DNA of 55,159 bases from Smittium culicis (Eukaryota; Kickxellomycota; Harpellomycetes; Harpellales; Legeriomycetaceae). Within the stretch, counting starts at the first letter, position 1. The number at the start of each line of letters is the position of its first letter. Where the stretch lies: the NCBI GenBank assembly GCA_001970855.1, contig LSSN01000032.1:1-55159 (forward strand), in the 5' to 3' direction. Position numbers and translations under genes: made by a program. Positions 1 through 12,500 of the stretch are shown one piece after another. The notes below the pieces were generated by a model, which was not told the origin of the DNA, ran no database searches, and worked only from the letters and a program-made list of their open reading frames with translations.

Positions 1-599
1 TAATTTTATTTTTTTTGGTATTTTAACTACTTTTTCTCGATAGGTACTCCAAATGGCCAAATAGCACTATCATACAATTGTCTATTAGAAACTAATTAGA
101 TATATTTTACATAGTTTGAAATAAATCTGCATATCATTCGAGCGCCAACTTTAGTCGTTAGCGTTCGATATCGGTTAATTTTAAAATTTCAAAAATATCA
201 ATTAAAGGCGCTAAAAAATGATAGACAAACATATATCCCTAGATTATTACTGCTATTTGTAGGATGAGATGTGGTGATTTAAAATTAAAAGTTACGGTGA
301 AGAAGTATAGTAATAAATATAATTTAAATTTGGTTTATTTGAACTTTTATGCTGTTAATAGAAAAAAATTAGGAAAAAAAAGAACAAGCTATAAAGAACA
401 GTCATATTTTTACATTATTTTCATAAATTTGAAGAAAGGGAAATTAGATACGAAGTCCTGCTTATACCATATACCATTACAATATCCATTCTGTCTTGTA
501 TTTTGTTTTTGAAAAAAGAGGGAACTGTAGTTTACCAGAAAAGAATTTTTTTTGGAAGGATTCTGCGGCTGCTTCTTAAAAAGAAAGGGTTGGGTTGCT
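1..599. other. intergenic, downstream of the first MscS gene
   Basis: No coding exon could be supported. The short reading frames here are low-complexity and lack a recognisable domain. The stretch holds the 3' flank of the minus-strand channel gene that ends at 600. Confidence 0.5.
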
Positions 600-2824
600 T
601 TATAGATTAACGCTATCTTCGCCACTTAATCTGACTACATTTACCTGAGACAAGCATTCAATATTCAGATCTAACAGCTCTTTCCTTAACTTTTCAAGGA
701 AATTAGCTTTTGTATTAACCCAAGCTCCAATACTTTGCCAATTGTTTCTGTACAAAAACCCAAAAGAAACGTTTAAGGTTGACAGATTTTCTATGCTCGT
801 AAAACTTTTGATGAGGGTGGGTTTATAATCAGTTGGGTTATCTATAAGGAATTGCTCCATTCTACTGTAGAGCTCGTCAATCAAGGTTTGTTGAGTATTA
901 AAGCTCATGCTGATAACTATTTTAAAGAATAAAATAAATTGTGATATCGGTAAGAGATGAGAAAGTAAAATAGGGCATAAGGGAAGCATTATTTTGGGTT
1001 TGTAAATAAAAGAGCAAAAACGTACCGAATTTTTCAGACTGGTTCTCGGATCTTCTGAAGTTGATGATACTTTTTTGAGACAATACAATATTTGGAATAG
1101 TTATATACTGGCCATCAAGTTTTTCAAAAATAGTGCTTAGTAAACGGACCTTTTTAACAACCATATTTTGAAGATCAATATATACGTGGTCACCTAAGTA
1201 AAGAAAACATAAGATGGGTTAATAAGGTGATGTTATACATCGCTAAAAATTAAAAAAAATTTTTTGAGGTGGTAAAATAAAATGAGTTAGGTAAAAATAT
1301 CAAGAAAATAAAGAAGATATGAACGAATTAAATTAATGATTTACCAATGTCGTATGGATTAACCATAAACAGGAAAATAAAGCAATCAAACGAAGTCTTT
1401 AGAGAATTTCCAAAAATAAAACTCCAGGCTAATTAAAAAGAAAAGAGGGTTAGATAAAATTATATATAATGCATAAATAAAATGGTTTTGTTAAATTTAG
1501 TTACCTATTGCCAAACTTCCGAAAGAAAGAATGTTTTTAAGGGGGTTGAAAGTCAAGATAACAAGGAGGAAAACAAAGATGATTAATAGGACGACGCATA
1601 AGAGGAAATTGTTAACTTTTCCTAATACGTCAGACATATCACCAAAAATTCCTTTAATTGCACCCTTTTCATTGTAATACTCGATGAAGGTTTGTTGGAA
1701 CTCAATTAAGGAAATTGATTTCTTTTTATCTGTATCAAACAGTTTGAAAGATTCGATAGCTTCTTCTTTATCATCATAAAACTCGATAAAATCTTCAGGG
1801 GTGAGTACTTTTTTAGACTTATCCAAGATAATTCTATAGAAGATATAATTTGCGTGGTGAATAGCTTTAACAGTTAGTTCAGTCTCAGTTTCTTTGGTGA
1901 AGACAAATTCAATTTTATTAGCAATTTTCGAGTCTATTCTGGAATCTCTGGTGAGTATGTAATTATTGTTAATTATTTTCTTAGGAGAGTCAAAGTATTC
2001 AATGGCTTCACATATTTTTTTTTGTCGTAGAATTCTACCTTTATAAATATTTCTGTGGAAAGTGCCGACTAATTTTTGCATAATTACGGACTTAGCTAGG
2101 AACAACAGGCTCGCAACTAGTAGCAAAACAAGAAACTTGAAGGTGAGTTGGTTGAATGATTGGGTTGAGCTTGTTTCATCGTCAAAAGCGTCTAAGCTAC
2201 TTTCGAAAAACAGAATTATCCAAACTAAATTTGCAATAGCGACCAATATAACAGATATAATGTTATTTTTCAAGGATCTAAAAAACTGAAATTATAGTTG
2301 AAAAAAATTAATTACTATAATTTTTATAGATATTTAGGAAAATTAAAGATTCTAATTTAACGCTGAAGTTGAATGGTTACCTCTACAGCCTCTAATTTTT
2401 TTAAAATATTATCATTTTCAGAATTTTTAATTTTACGGATAATGAGGCTTAATATAAAATTGAATAATATCAACAGGCCGAAATATGAGGGAATCAATAT
2501 TAGGAACAAAAGCCCTAGGTGAGACATGCTTTGAAAAAAAGATTTTGCTTTATAGCTAGGTATACCAGGGCTAACAACAGGAAATAGAGGAGTTTTGCTG
2601 TAAAAAATGCGGAATATTATTGTAGGGACACAACAGACAACTATTACAATAACTGTTTTAATAGCAGCTTGTATTCTTTCAGCTTTTGTTTTCAGGGATA
2701 TAGTCTCATTCCTAGGTTTTTTGTGTACTTTATTCCAGGTGAAGCGGCTTGATTCATGAAATTCACGCTCATGGTAAGTGGGTGCGCCTTTTTCAGCATC
2801 AACCTCAGAGTTGGAAAAAACCAT
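600..2824 (-). CDS. MscS-family mechanosensitive ion channel with EF-hand (paralogue 1)
   Basis: Five exons on the minus strand: 2824-2381, 2285-1505, 1428-1345, 1193-1026, 916-600, all with GT-AG introns, giving 597 aa. The N-terminal third carries several hydrophobic segments. An EF-hand-like loop lies at about residues 332-343 (DTDKKKSISLIE), but it has Lys where the usual position-6 Gly stands, so calcium binding may be weak. Then come a hydrophobic segment and the MscS core from about residue 400, with FIFGNSLKTSFDCFIFLF and NPYDIGDHV, the fungal equivalent of the pore helix and beta-domain entry, followed by the C-terminal beta/alpha domain (SMSFNT, YRNNWQS). The architecture matches the fungal EF-hand MscS proteins (Msy1/Msy2 type of fission yeast), which sit in internal membranes and limit calcium rise on hypo-osmotic shock; location here is inferred. 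The start is the first ATG of an open exon, with no upstream exon seen. The paralogue at 13.1-15.9 kb shares four intron positions. Confidence 0.9.
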
Positions 2825-3353
2825 TTTGATCAGCTTTGAATTTCTAATTAGATTTCGTGATTATAATTACGTGATATAAGCGATATAATAACTGCGGAAG
2901 TTTATTAAGGGGTTTGAAGGGATAAAAAATAACGTCAAGGATACCGTAAGAGAATCTACAGGATACATTGCTGGATATTTATTAGAAAATTTTGAATTAA
3001 TTATGCACTGACTTTGTAGACTGCTTCACTGATCTGAACTTTGGCACTTTGCTCTACTTTGCCTCATTAGACGCTTATTTGCCATTACAAATTTGACTAC
3101 CAAAAGTCCCTAGCTTGGAAATGGATTGGGAACAGCTATCTGATGTTACGTAATATTTTTTAATTCATATAACCGATATTGGTAAAAAGTAGCTAAACGT
3201 TGGGAACTTTAAATCGCTTTTCTTCAATGTAGTCTTAATCTCCAGCACTCATGACGCAGTATCGATTCTTCGCTTGAATACTGGCCATTAGCATTCTTGT
3301 ACAAGCATTTGCTTTCTATTTTGGTAGCGCTGTCTTATTATATTCTCTAATTA
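2825..3353. other. intergenic, upstream of paralogue 1
   Basis: Non-coding by inspection. It should contain the promoter of the minus-strand channel gene, but no clear TATA or other site is visible. Confidence 0.4.
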
Positions 3354-3549
3354 CTACCCCTTATTTGAGCAGTGGTCTAAATTTGATAGATCAAATATAG
3401 TTAACTGTGTTCAATCATTTTAATATAATTCCGAGGACTTGAGAATTATTGGTTTATTGCAATATAGCAGCAAATAGTTATCTTTCTTATAAATCATATA
3501 CGAATCATTAAATTCGATAATTTCAATATTGTAGAGCAGGAAAGGGTTA
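3354..3549 (-). mobile_element. TTAA-flanked MITE copy, degraded (minus orientation)
   Basis: It has the internal landmarks of the 195-bp family in reverse order: a GGTCTAAA...ATAGATCAAA block, a TTCAATCA...TTCCGAGGACTTGAGAATTATTGG block, a CAGCAAATAG block and CATATACGAATCATTAAA, ending GAAAGGGTTA. The left terminus has drifted. Confidence 0.65.
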
Positions 3550-4358
3550 CACGAAAAATAGTATCTAATAATTGGGTAATAACAACTGTTTGGAAATTTC
3601 CAATTTGCGCATTAATATTATTCACACCCTAATTAACCAATAATTATGTCGGTAAAACAAAATCATGCATATAATTGGTTAGTGCTTTGATCGATTACCA
3701 AAATTGTTTTTGTGGAAATATATCTAATTATTGGCTATATTAATTATAAATAATATTTCGCCAATAATTATCGGAAATTATACTTGCCTATTTATCAATT
3801 TGCCTACACAAATAGAGGAACACTTATACCTATATTATGATTTGGGTAGAGTAGGCTTTAAAATTAATAGCTGTAAAAAACGTTAAACCAATAAGATAAT
3901 CATTATTTAATAGATAACAATAGTTGGGTGTTAGTACATCGCCCTGATTGTACCGGATATTGTTCCTTTGAAATGTAACATATCAGTAAATACTGCCGAC
4001 GAATAATTATCTACAGCTCTCGCAAGCGAGAATGATCCAAAAAGGTTAAACTAAAGGGTGTTGGGGGCACGGGACAGATTATAGTGCAAACTGGTGAAAC
4101 CATGTAAACTAAAAATGATAATTATGTTGGGTGCTATTTTTTTTTACATTAATAATTTTTATGACATTATTTTTACCAGATCCTATAAAATATCAGGTCA
4201 TACTAGTATAAGGAAAGGTTTTACCAATAATTATCACCCTAATATTGCTAGACACTGGATCAGGAATTGCTAGATATACTGCTCTACATCAGTTCTATAT
4301 GGGGTTTTTTTTCGTTCCAACTCGATTGACTATTAACCCTTTCCAGTCTAAAACTATT
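3550..4358. other. intergenic between MITE copies, with recurring CCAATAATTAT words
   Basis: No coding exon seen. The motif CCAATAATTAT and its complement recur several times between 3,560 and 4,250, in both orientations, which could be the remains of another short repeat; I could not define ends. Confidence 0.3.
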
Positions 4359-4540
4359 TTTAACCATTTCGCGGGCAGCAGACCGTTTTTGATCTACTAA
4401 ATATAGCCAAATGTGTTCAATAAAATAAACAAATTATCGGTTTGTCATAAAGTTACACCAAATAATAATAATGCTCATAAATTACTGGCTATATAAATAA
4501 ATTTGTTTTTTTAAAGAGCGTTTTACGGCTAAAGGGTTAA
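4359..4540 (-). mobile_element. TTAA-flanked MITE copy (minus orientation)
   Basis: Begins TTAACCATTTCGCGGGCAGC, includes TTTTTGATCTACTAAATATAGCC, and ends AAAGGGTTAA. TTAA is present on both sides. Confidence 0.75.
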
Positions 4541-4707
4541 AAAAATCAATCTTATAATACGCACATGATTTAAAAGCAAGCATATTATTTGGATGTATTT
4601 TAAATTATACCAATATTTCTTATGATCTCAGAATTAAAGTATTTTATTATAATACTGTTGGCTATATTTCGTAGATCAAAAATAGTATACTGCCCATGAA
4701 AACGTTA
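4541..4707 (+). mobile_element. MITE fragment, 5'-truncated (plus orientation)
   Basis: Directly abuts the preceding copy. It retains the ACCAATATTTCTTA, GAATTAAAGTATTTTA and TTGGCTATATTTCGTAGATCAAAAATAG blocks but lacks a clean CCCTTTCCCG start. Confidence 0.6.
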
Positions 4708-4757
4708 AAAAATATTAGTTCACAGGCAAACTAGTGACAACCTTCCTGAGTCCCATT

Positions 4758-4951
4758 TTAACCCTTTCCGGGGAAGTATACTATTTTTGATCTACCGAAT
4801 ATACCCAACTATATTGTACAAAAATACTATAATTCAGAAATTCGAAGTTATTGATGTATAGTTAAATTATAGAAAATAAATAAGTTGATTTTAAACTATA
4901 AGCAAATCAATAGTCCCTTTTTTTTAAGAGTGTTGTACAGGAAAGGGTTAA
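4758..4951 (-). mobile_element. TTAA-flanked MITE copy (minus orientation)
   Basis: Runs from TTAACCCTTTCCGGGGAAGT to GTTGTACAGGAAAGGGTTAA; both termini and both TTAA sites are intact. Confidence 0.85.
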
Positions 4952-5150
4952 CACTTTCCTTGGCAGTAGGCTATTACTGATTTATCAAAGATATTCAACC
5001 AAATTGCGCATTTGCTCCGAAAATTCCGAAAATTAAACATACTCGATTTATAAAACTTTACTGAAAATAGAAGTTATATTTATAAACAATCAGCAAGCTT
5101 AAAAGTTCGATAATTAAAATCATTGGTGGAAATAAAGTTGCACATTCCTG
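4948..5150 (-). mobile_element. degenerate MITE copy sharing the TTAA of its neighbour
   Basis: Starts TTAACACTTTCCTTGGCAGTAGGCT directly at the shared TTAA, then has the family's TTTATCAAAGATATTCAACCAAATTG block. The interior and right end have diverged; the end coordinate is approximate. Confidence 0.5.
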
Positions 5151-5163
5151 AGAGTATACTAAA

Positions 5164-5394
5164 TTAACCATTTACGTCCAACAATCTTTAAAATAATAAT
5201 TTCATGATTCGTTTATGGTTAATAACCAACTTATTATTTGCCTTTATTCTAAAAAAGCTAATAAATTATAAAAATTCGTAATTAAATTGTTTATTGGCTT
5301 GTTTAGATTAATAGCAAATAATAAGTTGGTTATAAACCATAAACGAATCATTAAATTTGATTGTTTTATGTATGTATTTTGGGAAAGGGTTTAA
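5164..5394. repeat. snap-back (palindromic) MITE
   Basis: Starts TTAACCATTTACGTCCAACAATC and ends TGGGAAAGGGTTTAA. Both halves are the same end of the family: the CATGATTCGTTTATGGTTAATAACCAACTTATTATTTGC arm returns near-perfectly inverted at 5,312-5,360. It is therefore a fold-back dimer of one half rather than a normal copy. Confidence 0.8.
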
Positions 5395-5429
5395 TAAAAT
5401 AGCCTAATCCTGGTAAGATACTGAGAGTC

Positions 5430-5626
5430 TTAACCCTTTCACGGGCGGTAGACTATTTTTGGACCACATAATATAGCCAACAGCGTTCAATTAAAGTACT
5501 TTAATTCCGAGTCTTTAAGAAATATTGGTATATTGTAAAATAACAACTAATAATAGATTTGCTTATAAATCATAAACGAATCATTAATTTGGATCTTTTA
5601 AATAGTGTTGGACGGGAAAGGGTTAA
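5430..5626 (-). mobile_element. TTAA-flanked MITE copy, well preserved (minus orientation)
   Basis: TTAACCCTTTCACGGGCGGT on the left, TTGGACGGGAAAGGGTTAA on the right, 197 bp including both TTAA sites. One of the best copies for defining the consensus. Confidence 0.9.
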
Positions 5627-6154
5627 TGTTAGTGAAACTTTTTTTCACAGGAGTTTTATTTGCTAGTTATAATTAGGTAGATATATTGATTAAACTATCT
5701 GATCCATTTGATATTTTATTAATTGAAAACAAACCCCCAAATAAATTTTGAAGCGAGCGATAAATTTTTTAGATAATGTCCCGCTCCGGAAAATAACCAC
5801 TTACATTGTGGGAGGTCCAATATAAAGGAAGTATTTTAAAGTGAAAAAGAGCGTAAAGTTCAAAAAAAATAAAAGCTATTCAATGAATTAAAAAAAAATT
5901 TTAGCAAATATATCTTTAAAATTAAATGAATAAATCGAAATTGAAATTATATTCGGTTCAACAGATTTTGATGATGGTATCATTAAAATATACCGTAGTA
6001 TACTATAAAGATAGGACAGATTTATTTCTTCATTCAAGATCTTCCAAAAAAAAGTATTGGCTCACTTTTACTTGAGACAAATAAAGGATTTGAATTTTAT
6101 TCATCAGCAAACCATATAATTGAACTTTTTTATAGTAGTCATAAAATGGGTTAA
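5627..6154. other. intergenic
   Basis: No supported gene. A few peptide-like stretches on the plus strand around 5,930-6,150 are broken by stops and matched no family I know. Confidence 0.35.
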
Positions 6155-6350
6155 AATGGATCTGTGCTTGCTTGACTAGGAGCTAGGTTGTATCAACGAA
6201 TCCGTTTTTGTTGGAGCGAGCTTAACTCCATGACTGCTTGTAACTTCAGTCATCCACCCTACTTGAAGCAATGTCCCAGCGGATCTTTCGGTTTGTATAG
6301 TGATCAAATTTCAATTTAGGCACGCAGCCGGTAGACCAGCAGAGGAATTT
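6155..6350. other. GC-richer segment without an ORF, possible non-coding RNA or SINE remnant
   Basis: About 190 bp with clearly higher G+C than its surroundings and no open frame. It contains GAGCTAGGTTGTATCAACGAATCC followed by GTTGGAGCGAGC. The TATCAACGAA word also occurs at 16,644-16,660 in another GC-richer patch. No snRNA, tRNA, SRP or RNase P core could be recognised. Confidence 0.25.
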
Positions 6351-6920
6351 ATTTATGTTGGAATAATAGTTTTTTATGCCTTGTACCAACTTTATTTTTT
6401 ACCCTATATGGTTTACTTTACTAAATAGGCTCTATCAATTTTATCATACCAATAAAATCTTGTGTTTAAAAAAAATTACTACAATCACTAAAATAGTTCC
6501 ATTTGAATTATTATACCATACACGGATAAATATCTTTAATCAAGGTTTATATTTTGTATTAAAATATTGCAAAAATAAATCATATTAGTATCTCTATTAA
6601 AATATTGGGTGTTGGAACCTCAGTTGAAAGTTTTTTGCAGGATAAAAATAGCATAAAGCCTGCGAAAAGGATAATCCAAATTTCGATAATCGTTTCATTT
6701 GCAAATATCGTTAAAATTTATAAAACTAGATAGTTTGATATAGAAAATAATAAGCTTGGATCAATCAATTTGTAAAAAGTTTTATAATTTTTTATTTAAT
6801 AGAATGAATTTTATATTTTTTTGTGAAATTATTAAAGGTAATTTTATGATAAAAGCTATCTGGTGGGCTGTGAGCTAGATATGTTACGAAAACATGTTAT
6901 AGTTTGAAAAGAGATATTTG

Positions 6921-9516
6921 CTATGGTCTTTTAATTGTCAACTCATTATATGCCTCTTCAACGCATTTTTTAATATTATTGTATGATAATATTAGGCAAG
7001 TTTTTTCATCTTTTGACACAAGAAGAATATGCTCGTCAGATCCTATATCAAGCTAGTTAGATATAAAAATAAAAGATACGTTAGAAAAAATCACAATTTT
7101 TATAAAACTCGTTTTTTTATGATTTTCTGCGATAAATTATTTTTATGAATATAAATTATAGTACCTTATTTAGATTAGATATAACGTGCGCCATATCAAC
7201 AACTGGTTCGCCCTTATCGTTAACTTGATGAAACACATAGCTGTGAAAGAGAGAGATCAGATATCTATTTCCTGTTTCCGACCAGTTTAAATCTCCTCTC
7301 AATCTATCACAAAAATATCGAAAGCAAAATACTATTAAATCTAATTTAATTCAAAAATAAATAAACATAACTTACTCAGGTCTTCCAATTATAAAATTAA
7401 GCTTAAAGGTTAATCGAGAAATTCTTGCATTCTCCAGTTCGTTGGAAAGAGAGCATTCAATTTTATCAGAATAGCTATTGAAGAAAATTGAAATAAATTC
7501 TAATAAAAAATGGCTAAAATAAAAAGATAAATGAATTATATAAAAAAGTTAAATTTACTTGTATGAACTTTCAATTTCGTTTAACAAATAGGATGAGTAG
7601 TTTGAAACAAGAGAGCTAATATTTACACTTGCATCAGAAATTAAGATTGAAATGACTTCAAACAAAGCAGGGGAGTACATCATTCTAAGTACGTTCATAG
7701 ATTCTACTAGATCTGAACTAACATTAGCGTTCTTGATTAGTAGAGTAACAAGCATAATTCCCAGATTATAAAAGTCCTTCCTCTTTTTATTTTTAAGATG
7801 TAGTTAAAAAATGAGTAAAATTAGTTATATTCAAATAAAATAATATGATTATGGTAATACAAAGCTACAAACCTGATTAATTATAATATTTTCAGGAGGT
7901 GAGAAAAATAAAATGTTACTTAAACCTATCCACCCAATACGGTATCTAATAGAGCAACAAATAGTAAAATTAGGGCAATCATAGCATAATTATTGATCTC
8001 TTAGTACCTATTTGGGCCGGTTATACAAATTGTATTGACGTCTAAAATGTTTTGGTAGATCATATTACAGTGAATTGTTTTTAATGCAGATAGCATTTGG
8101 AATAGAAGTGACCATGCTTGATTTTCTAGAATACTATGTGATACTTCGTTTGCTAGTTCATTTCCCAAGCTAACAGAACACGGGTAAAAATCATATACCA
8201 AGCATAGAGCTAGTGAAATAGAAAGATAAAAAGTTTTAAAAAAAAGAGATAAAAATAAAAAAATAAAAATGCATCTCACAATTGTCTCCAAATGAGTGGG
8301 TGGTAAAGGCTTCATGGATCTTGATGATGTTAGGGTGGTTGATATTCGTTAATGTGCTCAACACAGAGAATGAGCTTCTTGATAAAACTTTGCAATCTAT
8401 GAGAAATATAATCATCAAATAGATTTTTTAATAAAGCTGAGGTATTGAATAAAATTAATAAATTTTAACCATGAATTCTATGGATGCAATAAGTTTTTCC
8501 ATCTACACTCGAAAAGGCTTTGTAAAGGGAAGTGTTGAGATTAATTGAGCTAAGGCCATTAGAGAATCCTGGGAAATCGACGGGTGTAATAGAGTTATAA
8601 AGATGAATTTTCTGAGGAATAAAAGTATCTATAAAGTTGATTTTTATTATATATTGATTAAAGACAAGCCGAAAGCGAGTGTAGTAAAATTCTGTATGTA
8701 TAAAACTAAGTAATGATAAAAAATCAATACCACTGAATGAATTTTTTTCTGACTGTATTAATTTTAGTCTATCCATTGTCTGTTTATCTAAATAAAAGTC
8801 GTAAATCGTACGTTCGTGTGGCTTCAAAGTCTATTATAAAATATGTGTAGTATCAATATAATTTTCATAGTAATTCAAGTGAGTATTCAAATAAATGAAT
8901 ATAAAAGTTAATTCACCTTGGGATTTTTGTAGGGTTGAGGAGTGTATCCATTCTAAAATTAAGAAAATGAGAAGAAGGATTGGAGTTAGAGCTGATTAAA
9001 TAAAAAAAACCCCCGAGGAGAAAAAAAATAGTGGCAATAGAGCGAAGTACATTTTTTGTCGAGTTATTCGAGATAGCTAGATTGTTTTGATATCTAAATA
9101 TCCAAAAAAAATAACAAAGTTTTAATGTTTTTAATTCAATCAAAAGAATAGAAATACCTATCGTTTAAGCGCGATATTGCATCTAAAATAAAATAAAAAC
9201 AATTGTTATGAGACTAAACTAATTATAGAATGGCATGTATTCTGTCTATTACCAGAGATTAATTTGTTTCCTGGATCATTTTCATTGATATTTCTCATTT
9301 CACTCTGTTTATAGCTACTAGAGTCGAGAGAATCGGTCTGCTCATTTTGTATTTTTTGAATAGCTACCTTTGTCTTTGAAGGAACAAATTCAGCTACCGC
9401 AGGATTGAGTTTACTTTTATTCTTTGGACTGGAGAATTTAATTATTTACATGATATTGTTATATAAAGGGTCAATCATTGAAATAAACAAAAAATAGAAT
9501 TAGCAAACCTATCCAT
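6921..9516 (-). CDS. PAN3: PAN3, regulatory subunit of the PAN2-PAN3 poly(A) nuclease
   Basis: Fourteen exons on the minus strand: 9516-9509, 9428-9253, 9182-9158, 9093-9051, 8952-8917, 8830-8731, 8628-8470, 8396-8280, 8209-8008, 7945-7873, 7776-7559, 7474-7376, 7303-7165, 7052-6921, giving 508 aa. PAN3 brings PAN2 to poly(A)-binding protein for cytoplasmic deadenylation. A PAM2 motif ([10 protein letters not shown], residues 10-19) binds PABP. A pseudokinase domain follows, with [56 protein letters not shown] and ITGPNRYRI. The C-terminal knob has [28 protein letters not shown] and [15 protein letters not shown]. The CCCH zinc finger found at the N-terminus of many PAN3 proteins is not present. 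Exon 1 is 8 nt (ATG GAT AG) and the 102-nt intron 8730-8629 is a multiple of three without an in-frame stop; the alignment to known PAN3 favours removing it. The acceptor at 7776 could instead lie 6 nt upstream. Confidence 0.93.
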
Positions 9517-12500
9517 GGTTGAATTATTAAGCTGCTACTCCAAGAAGTAGTTTCGGCTATAGATATATTTTTGTGTAAACGTTAAGGACGCAATAGTTGC
9601 ATTATTCTTGTAAAAGCTATTTGTGAACGATTAAACAGAATCTTATGCTAAAATGATTATTAGCTCTAGTCTATCGCGCTACCGTTTTTTATTGGATTTC
9701 TAGCTCGTTGAGGTTATTGAACCCAATTTGTTACTAGTTCTCGTGTTCACTTCAAATAATCCTATTTACTAATATTTTATAGCCAGCATCTATTGGATAT
9801 AAACTTAATACTTTTCGTGGAGTCGCAAATTAGATTATACTTTAATGTTATCTTGACTGATAATCATTAATTGTTATTAATTAGTAGCATACAAGGTTAA
9901 TTTTATTAAATAGCTTATTGTAGTAGCTGTCAGTTTTTTCTCCTCGACATTTGATTCTTTTTACTAGCCCTATCCGTAGCCAACGCACCAAAGCTTTTTA
10001 AATAATAATAATTGGCTAAATCATGAATTAGTTGATAATATTGGACGAATTATATTACATACCCAATTAAGTTTTATGAAACTGCAATAACTTATCTTTT
10101 TGTCACTAGGTTTGATGGTTTTGGTAGCTAAAAAAAACGCCTCCCGCTCGTGAAAGAGTCAGAATAAGCTATTGCTTTTATAAAACAACCATCCATCTTC
10201 CATCTCTCAAATGAAATATATAATCTTATCCTATATTTATACCTTGAATCTCTGATTCGCTCTCACATCAAGTGAATAAGAAATTTTTTATTAATTATAG
10301 TATAGGTTATAAAACTATGCTTCTTTTTCATTCATATTTGCGAATAGAGTTCTAATATCAAATTGAATAGATTTGTATTTATTTCATGTTATGTTGAATA
10401 TTTACAAATTAAACTGTGCAAACTAAGCTCACAAAAAATAGCTTATTTATTTTAGATGAATAAAAAGCAAGTTTTAAAGATGAATACGCTCAAAATATTA
10501 TTTCTTGGGTCCTTTCTACGATCAAGCTATAAACCAGTTCCTTATTAGGATAAATATAAAATAAGGTATACATTTTTAAAATATCAAAAATTAATATTAA
10601 ATTTCTATATCTTTGTAAATATTATATCCTTATTTTCAAATTTTTAACTGCACCAATTAAATAACAACTTTTGATAATTAATTAATAAATATATCGTTCT
10701 GTATGTTGTAATAATAGCTTTTTATTTTCACAGGGGATTTTTTTTACTATCTATAACTGCACCTTTTATTCATAATAAATTTAGGAAAAAGACTATATTA
10801 TCTTGAAATAATTTAATAAATTCAATTTGAACTTTATAACTTTTATTTTTGATTTACAATCATAGTTTTGTGTAAAATATGCGATTTTATTATTTTAAAT
10901 ATGGAGGGTTCTGAGTGAAGAGATTTCTTTGTTTCTGTTTAATGATATTAACTTGAGCTATCAAAAAGCTATAGTATTAATTTATTAATAGAGAATGGTT
11001 TTTACTTATCTCATTAACTATCTTTAAACCCATTGTATTTTTATTATTGGATAACGTCGGGCTATGAATATTTATACAATATATCATATTAAACTAAAAA
11101 AAATTTCCTTATTTCAGAACCTCGCATATGATAATAATTATTTATTTTCTTAAATGGTATATTCAATAACAATCAATTTTTATTTTATTGGAAAGATGTA
11201 TCTAATCCTGATGTAATTATGCGAGTATATGTAAATTACATTTATTTGCACATTTAAAATTAAACCCCATACTTAAAACTCGCTGAAGAAAAAAATTCAA
11301 AAAAATTTTTAGTTTTTTTTTTTTTTTTTAGACTATGAATAATACATATGAAACGAGTGAATAAATATATACTTCTAGATATTAGAAATTTTTTGCTCTA
11401 GATAAATACAGCAAAAAGTAAATATCAAATCTCACTGTTCATAATCTTTAATCATTTAAGCATTTTACCCTAAATTGAAATTTTAAAAGTATTGATTTTA
11501 TTTTTCACCTGTTGCTAGCCCATTCAAACATAATGGGTAAAAAATAATTTCCCTTGATTTTAAGCTTATACAAAATTTAGTGGCTGATTACTTATCTGGG
11601 AAAATAAATTTATCATAGAAATAATCTTTATTTTTTAATTTTCGTCATACTTAAAAGTTATTCAACAATAAATACTATCAGAAATATATTTATGAGCTAT
11701 GATGATCATAGTTTTTTAAACATCTAAGAGATATATCGATACTCAAATTAAATTAAGAAAATTTATTTTGATCCATATAAATATATACGCAAAAACTTTC
11801 TCTATAAGAATTAATACATTTGTGATAATAAATGATGCGAAAATTTTGTTTGACTGCAATACTATTTGCTAAAATATTCAAAGTTCCTAGTATTTTTTTC
11901 TGGATTTAACGGGAATTTTATAATTTTCTATGTAGTTATTTACAATAATAGCTCGAAATTTTCTTTTGGAAATCTCTAGCCTACCAAATTATATATTTTG
12001 TATCCAAAAGGTTATAAAAATTTTTCTTAATTCAGAATCGCTCGTATTTAATTCAAAAAAAAAAACACTGACGTATCATTTATTAATATTATTAAATATA
12101 GCGAAATGATGAATAAAAAATTACCTGATAATAGTATTAAACTATTTGATTCAGTATTATTATAACTCGATAAAAAAACTATAACCTGGTAATGTAAAAT
12201 TCCAATTTTGCATATTCCAATTTAAATTCCTTGATCTCTGTTGACAAATTAGAAAATTCTCTTCAAAAACCTGCTTCTATAGCATTATTAAATTCTCTTT
12301 ACTTGCATTAAAAAACCATGATATGAACCCCATTGAAATTTATTAATATTTTTTACAAAATATAAATATTGATTTTAGATTTTTCAGTGTTTTTTTCATA
12401 TTTAATTAAGCATTGATCATTGTTTTTAGTAAACCATAAATAAATTTTCTAAACAAAAAACTACTCACATTACTCAATATGCATTTACATTACGCACTTT

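Noticed and set aside
5930..6150. 3' end of a gene on the plus strand
   Set aside because: Peptide-like pieces are interrupted by stops, splice sites do not join them and no family was recognised.
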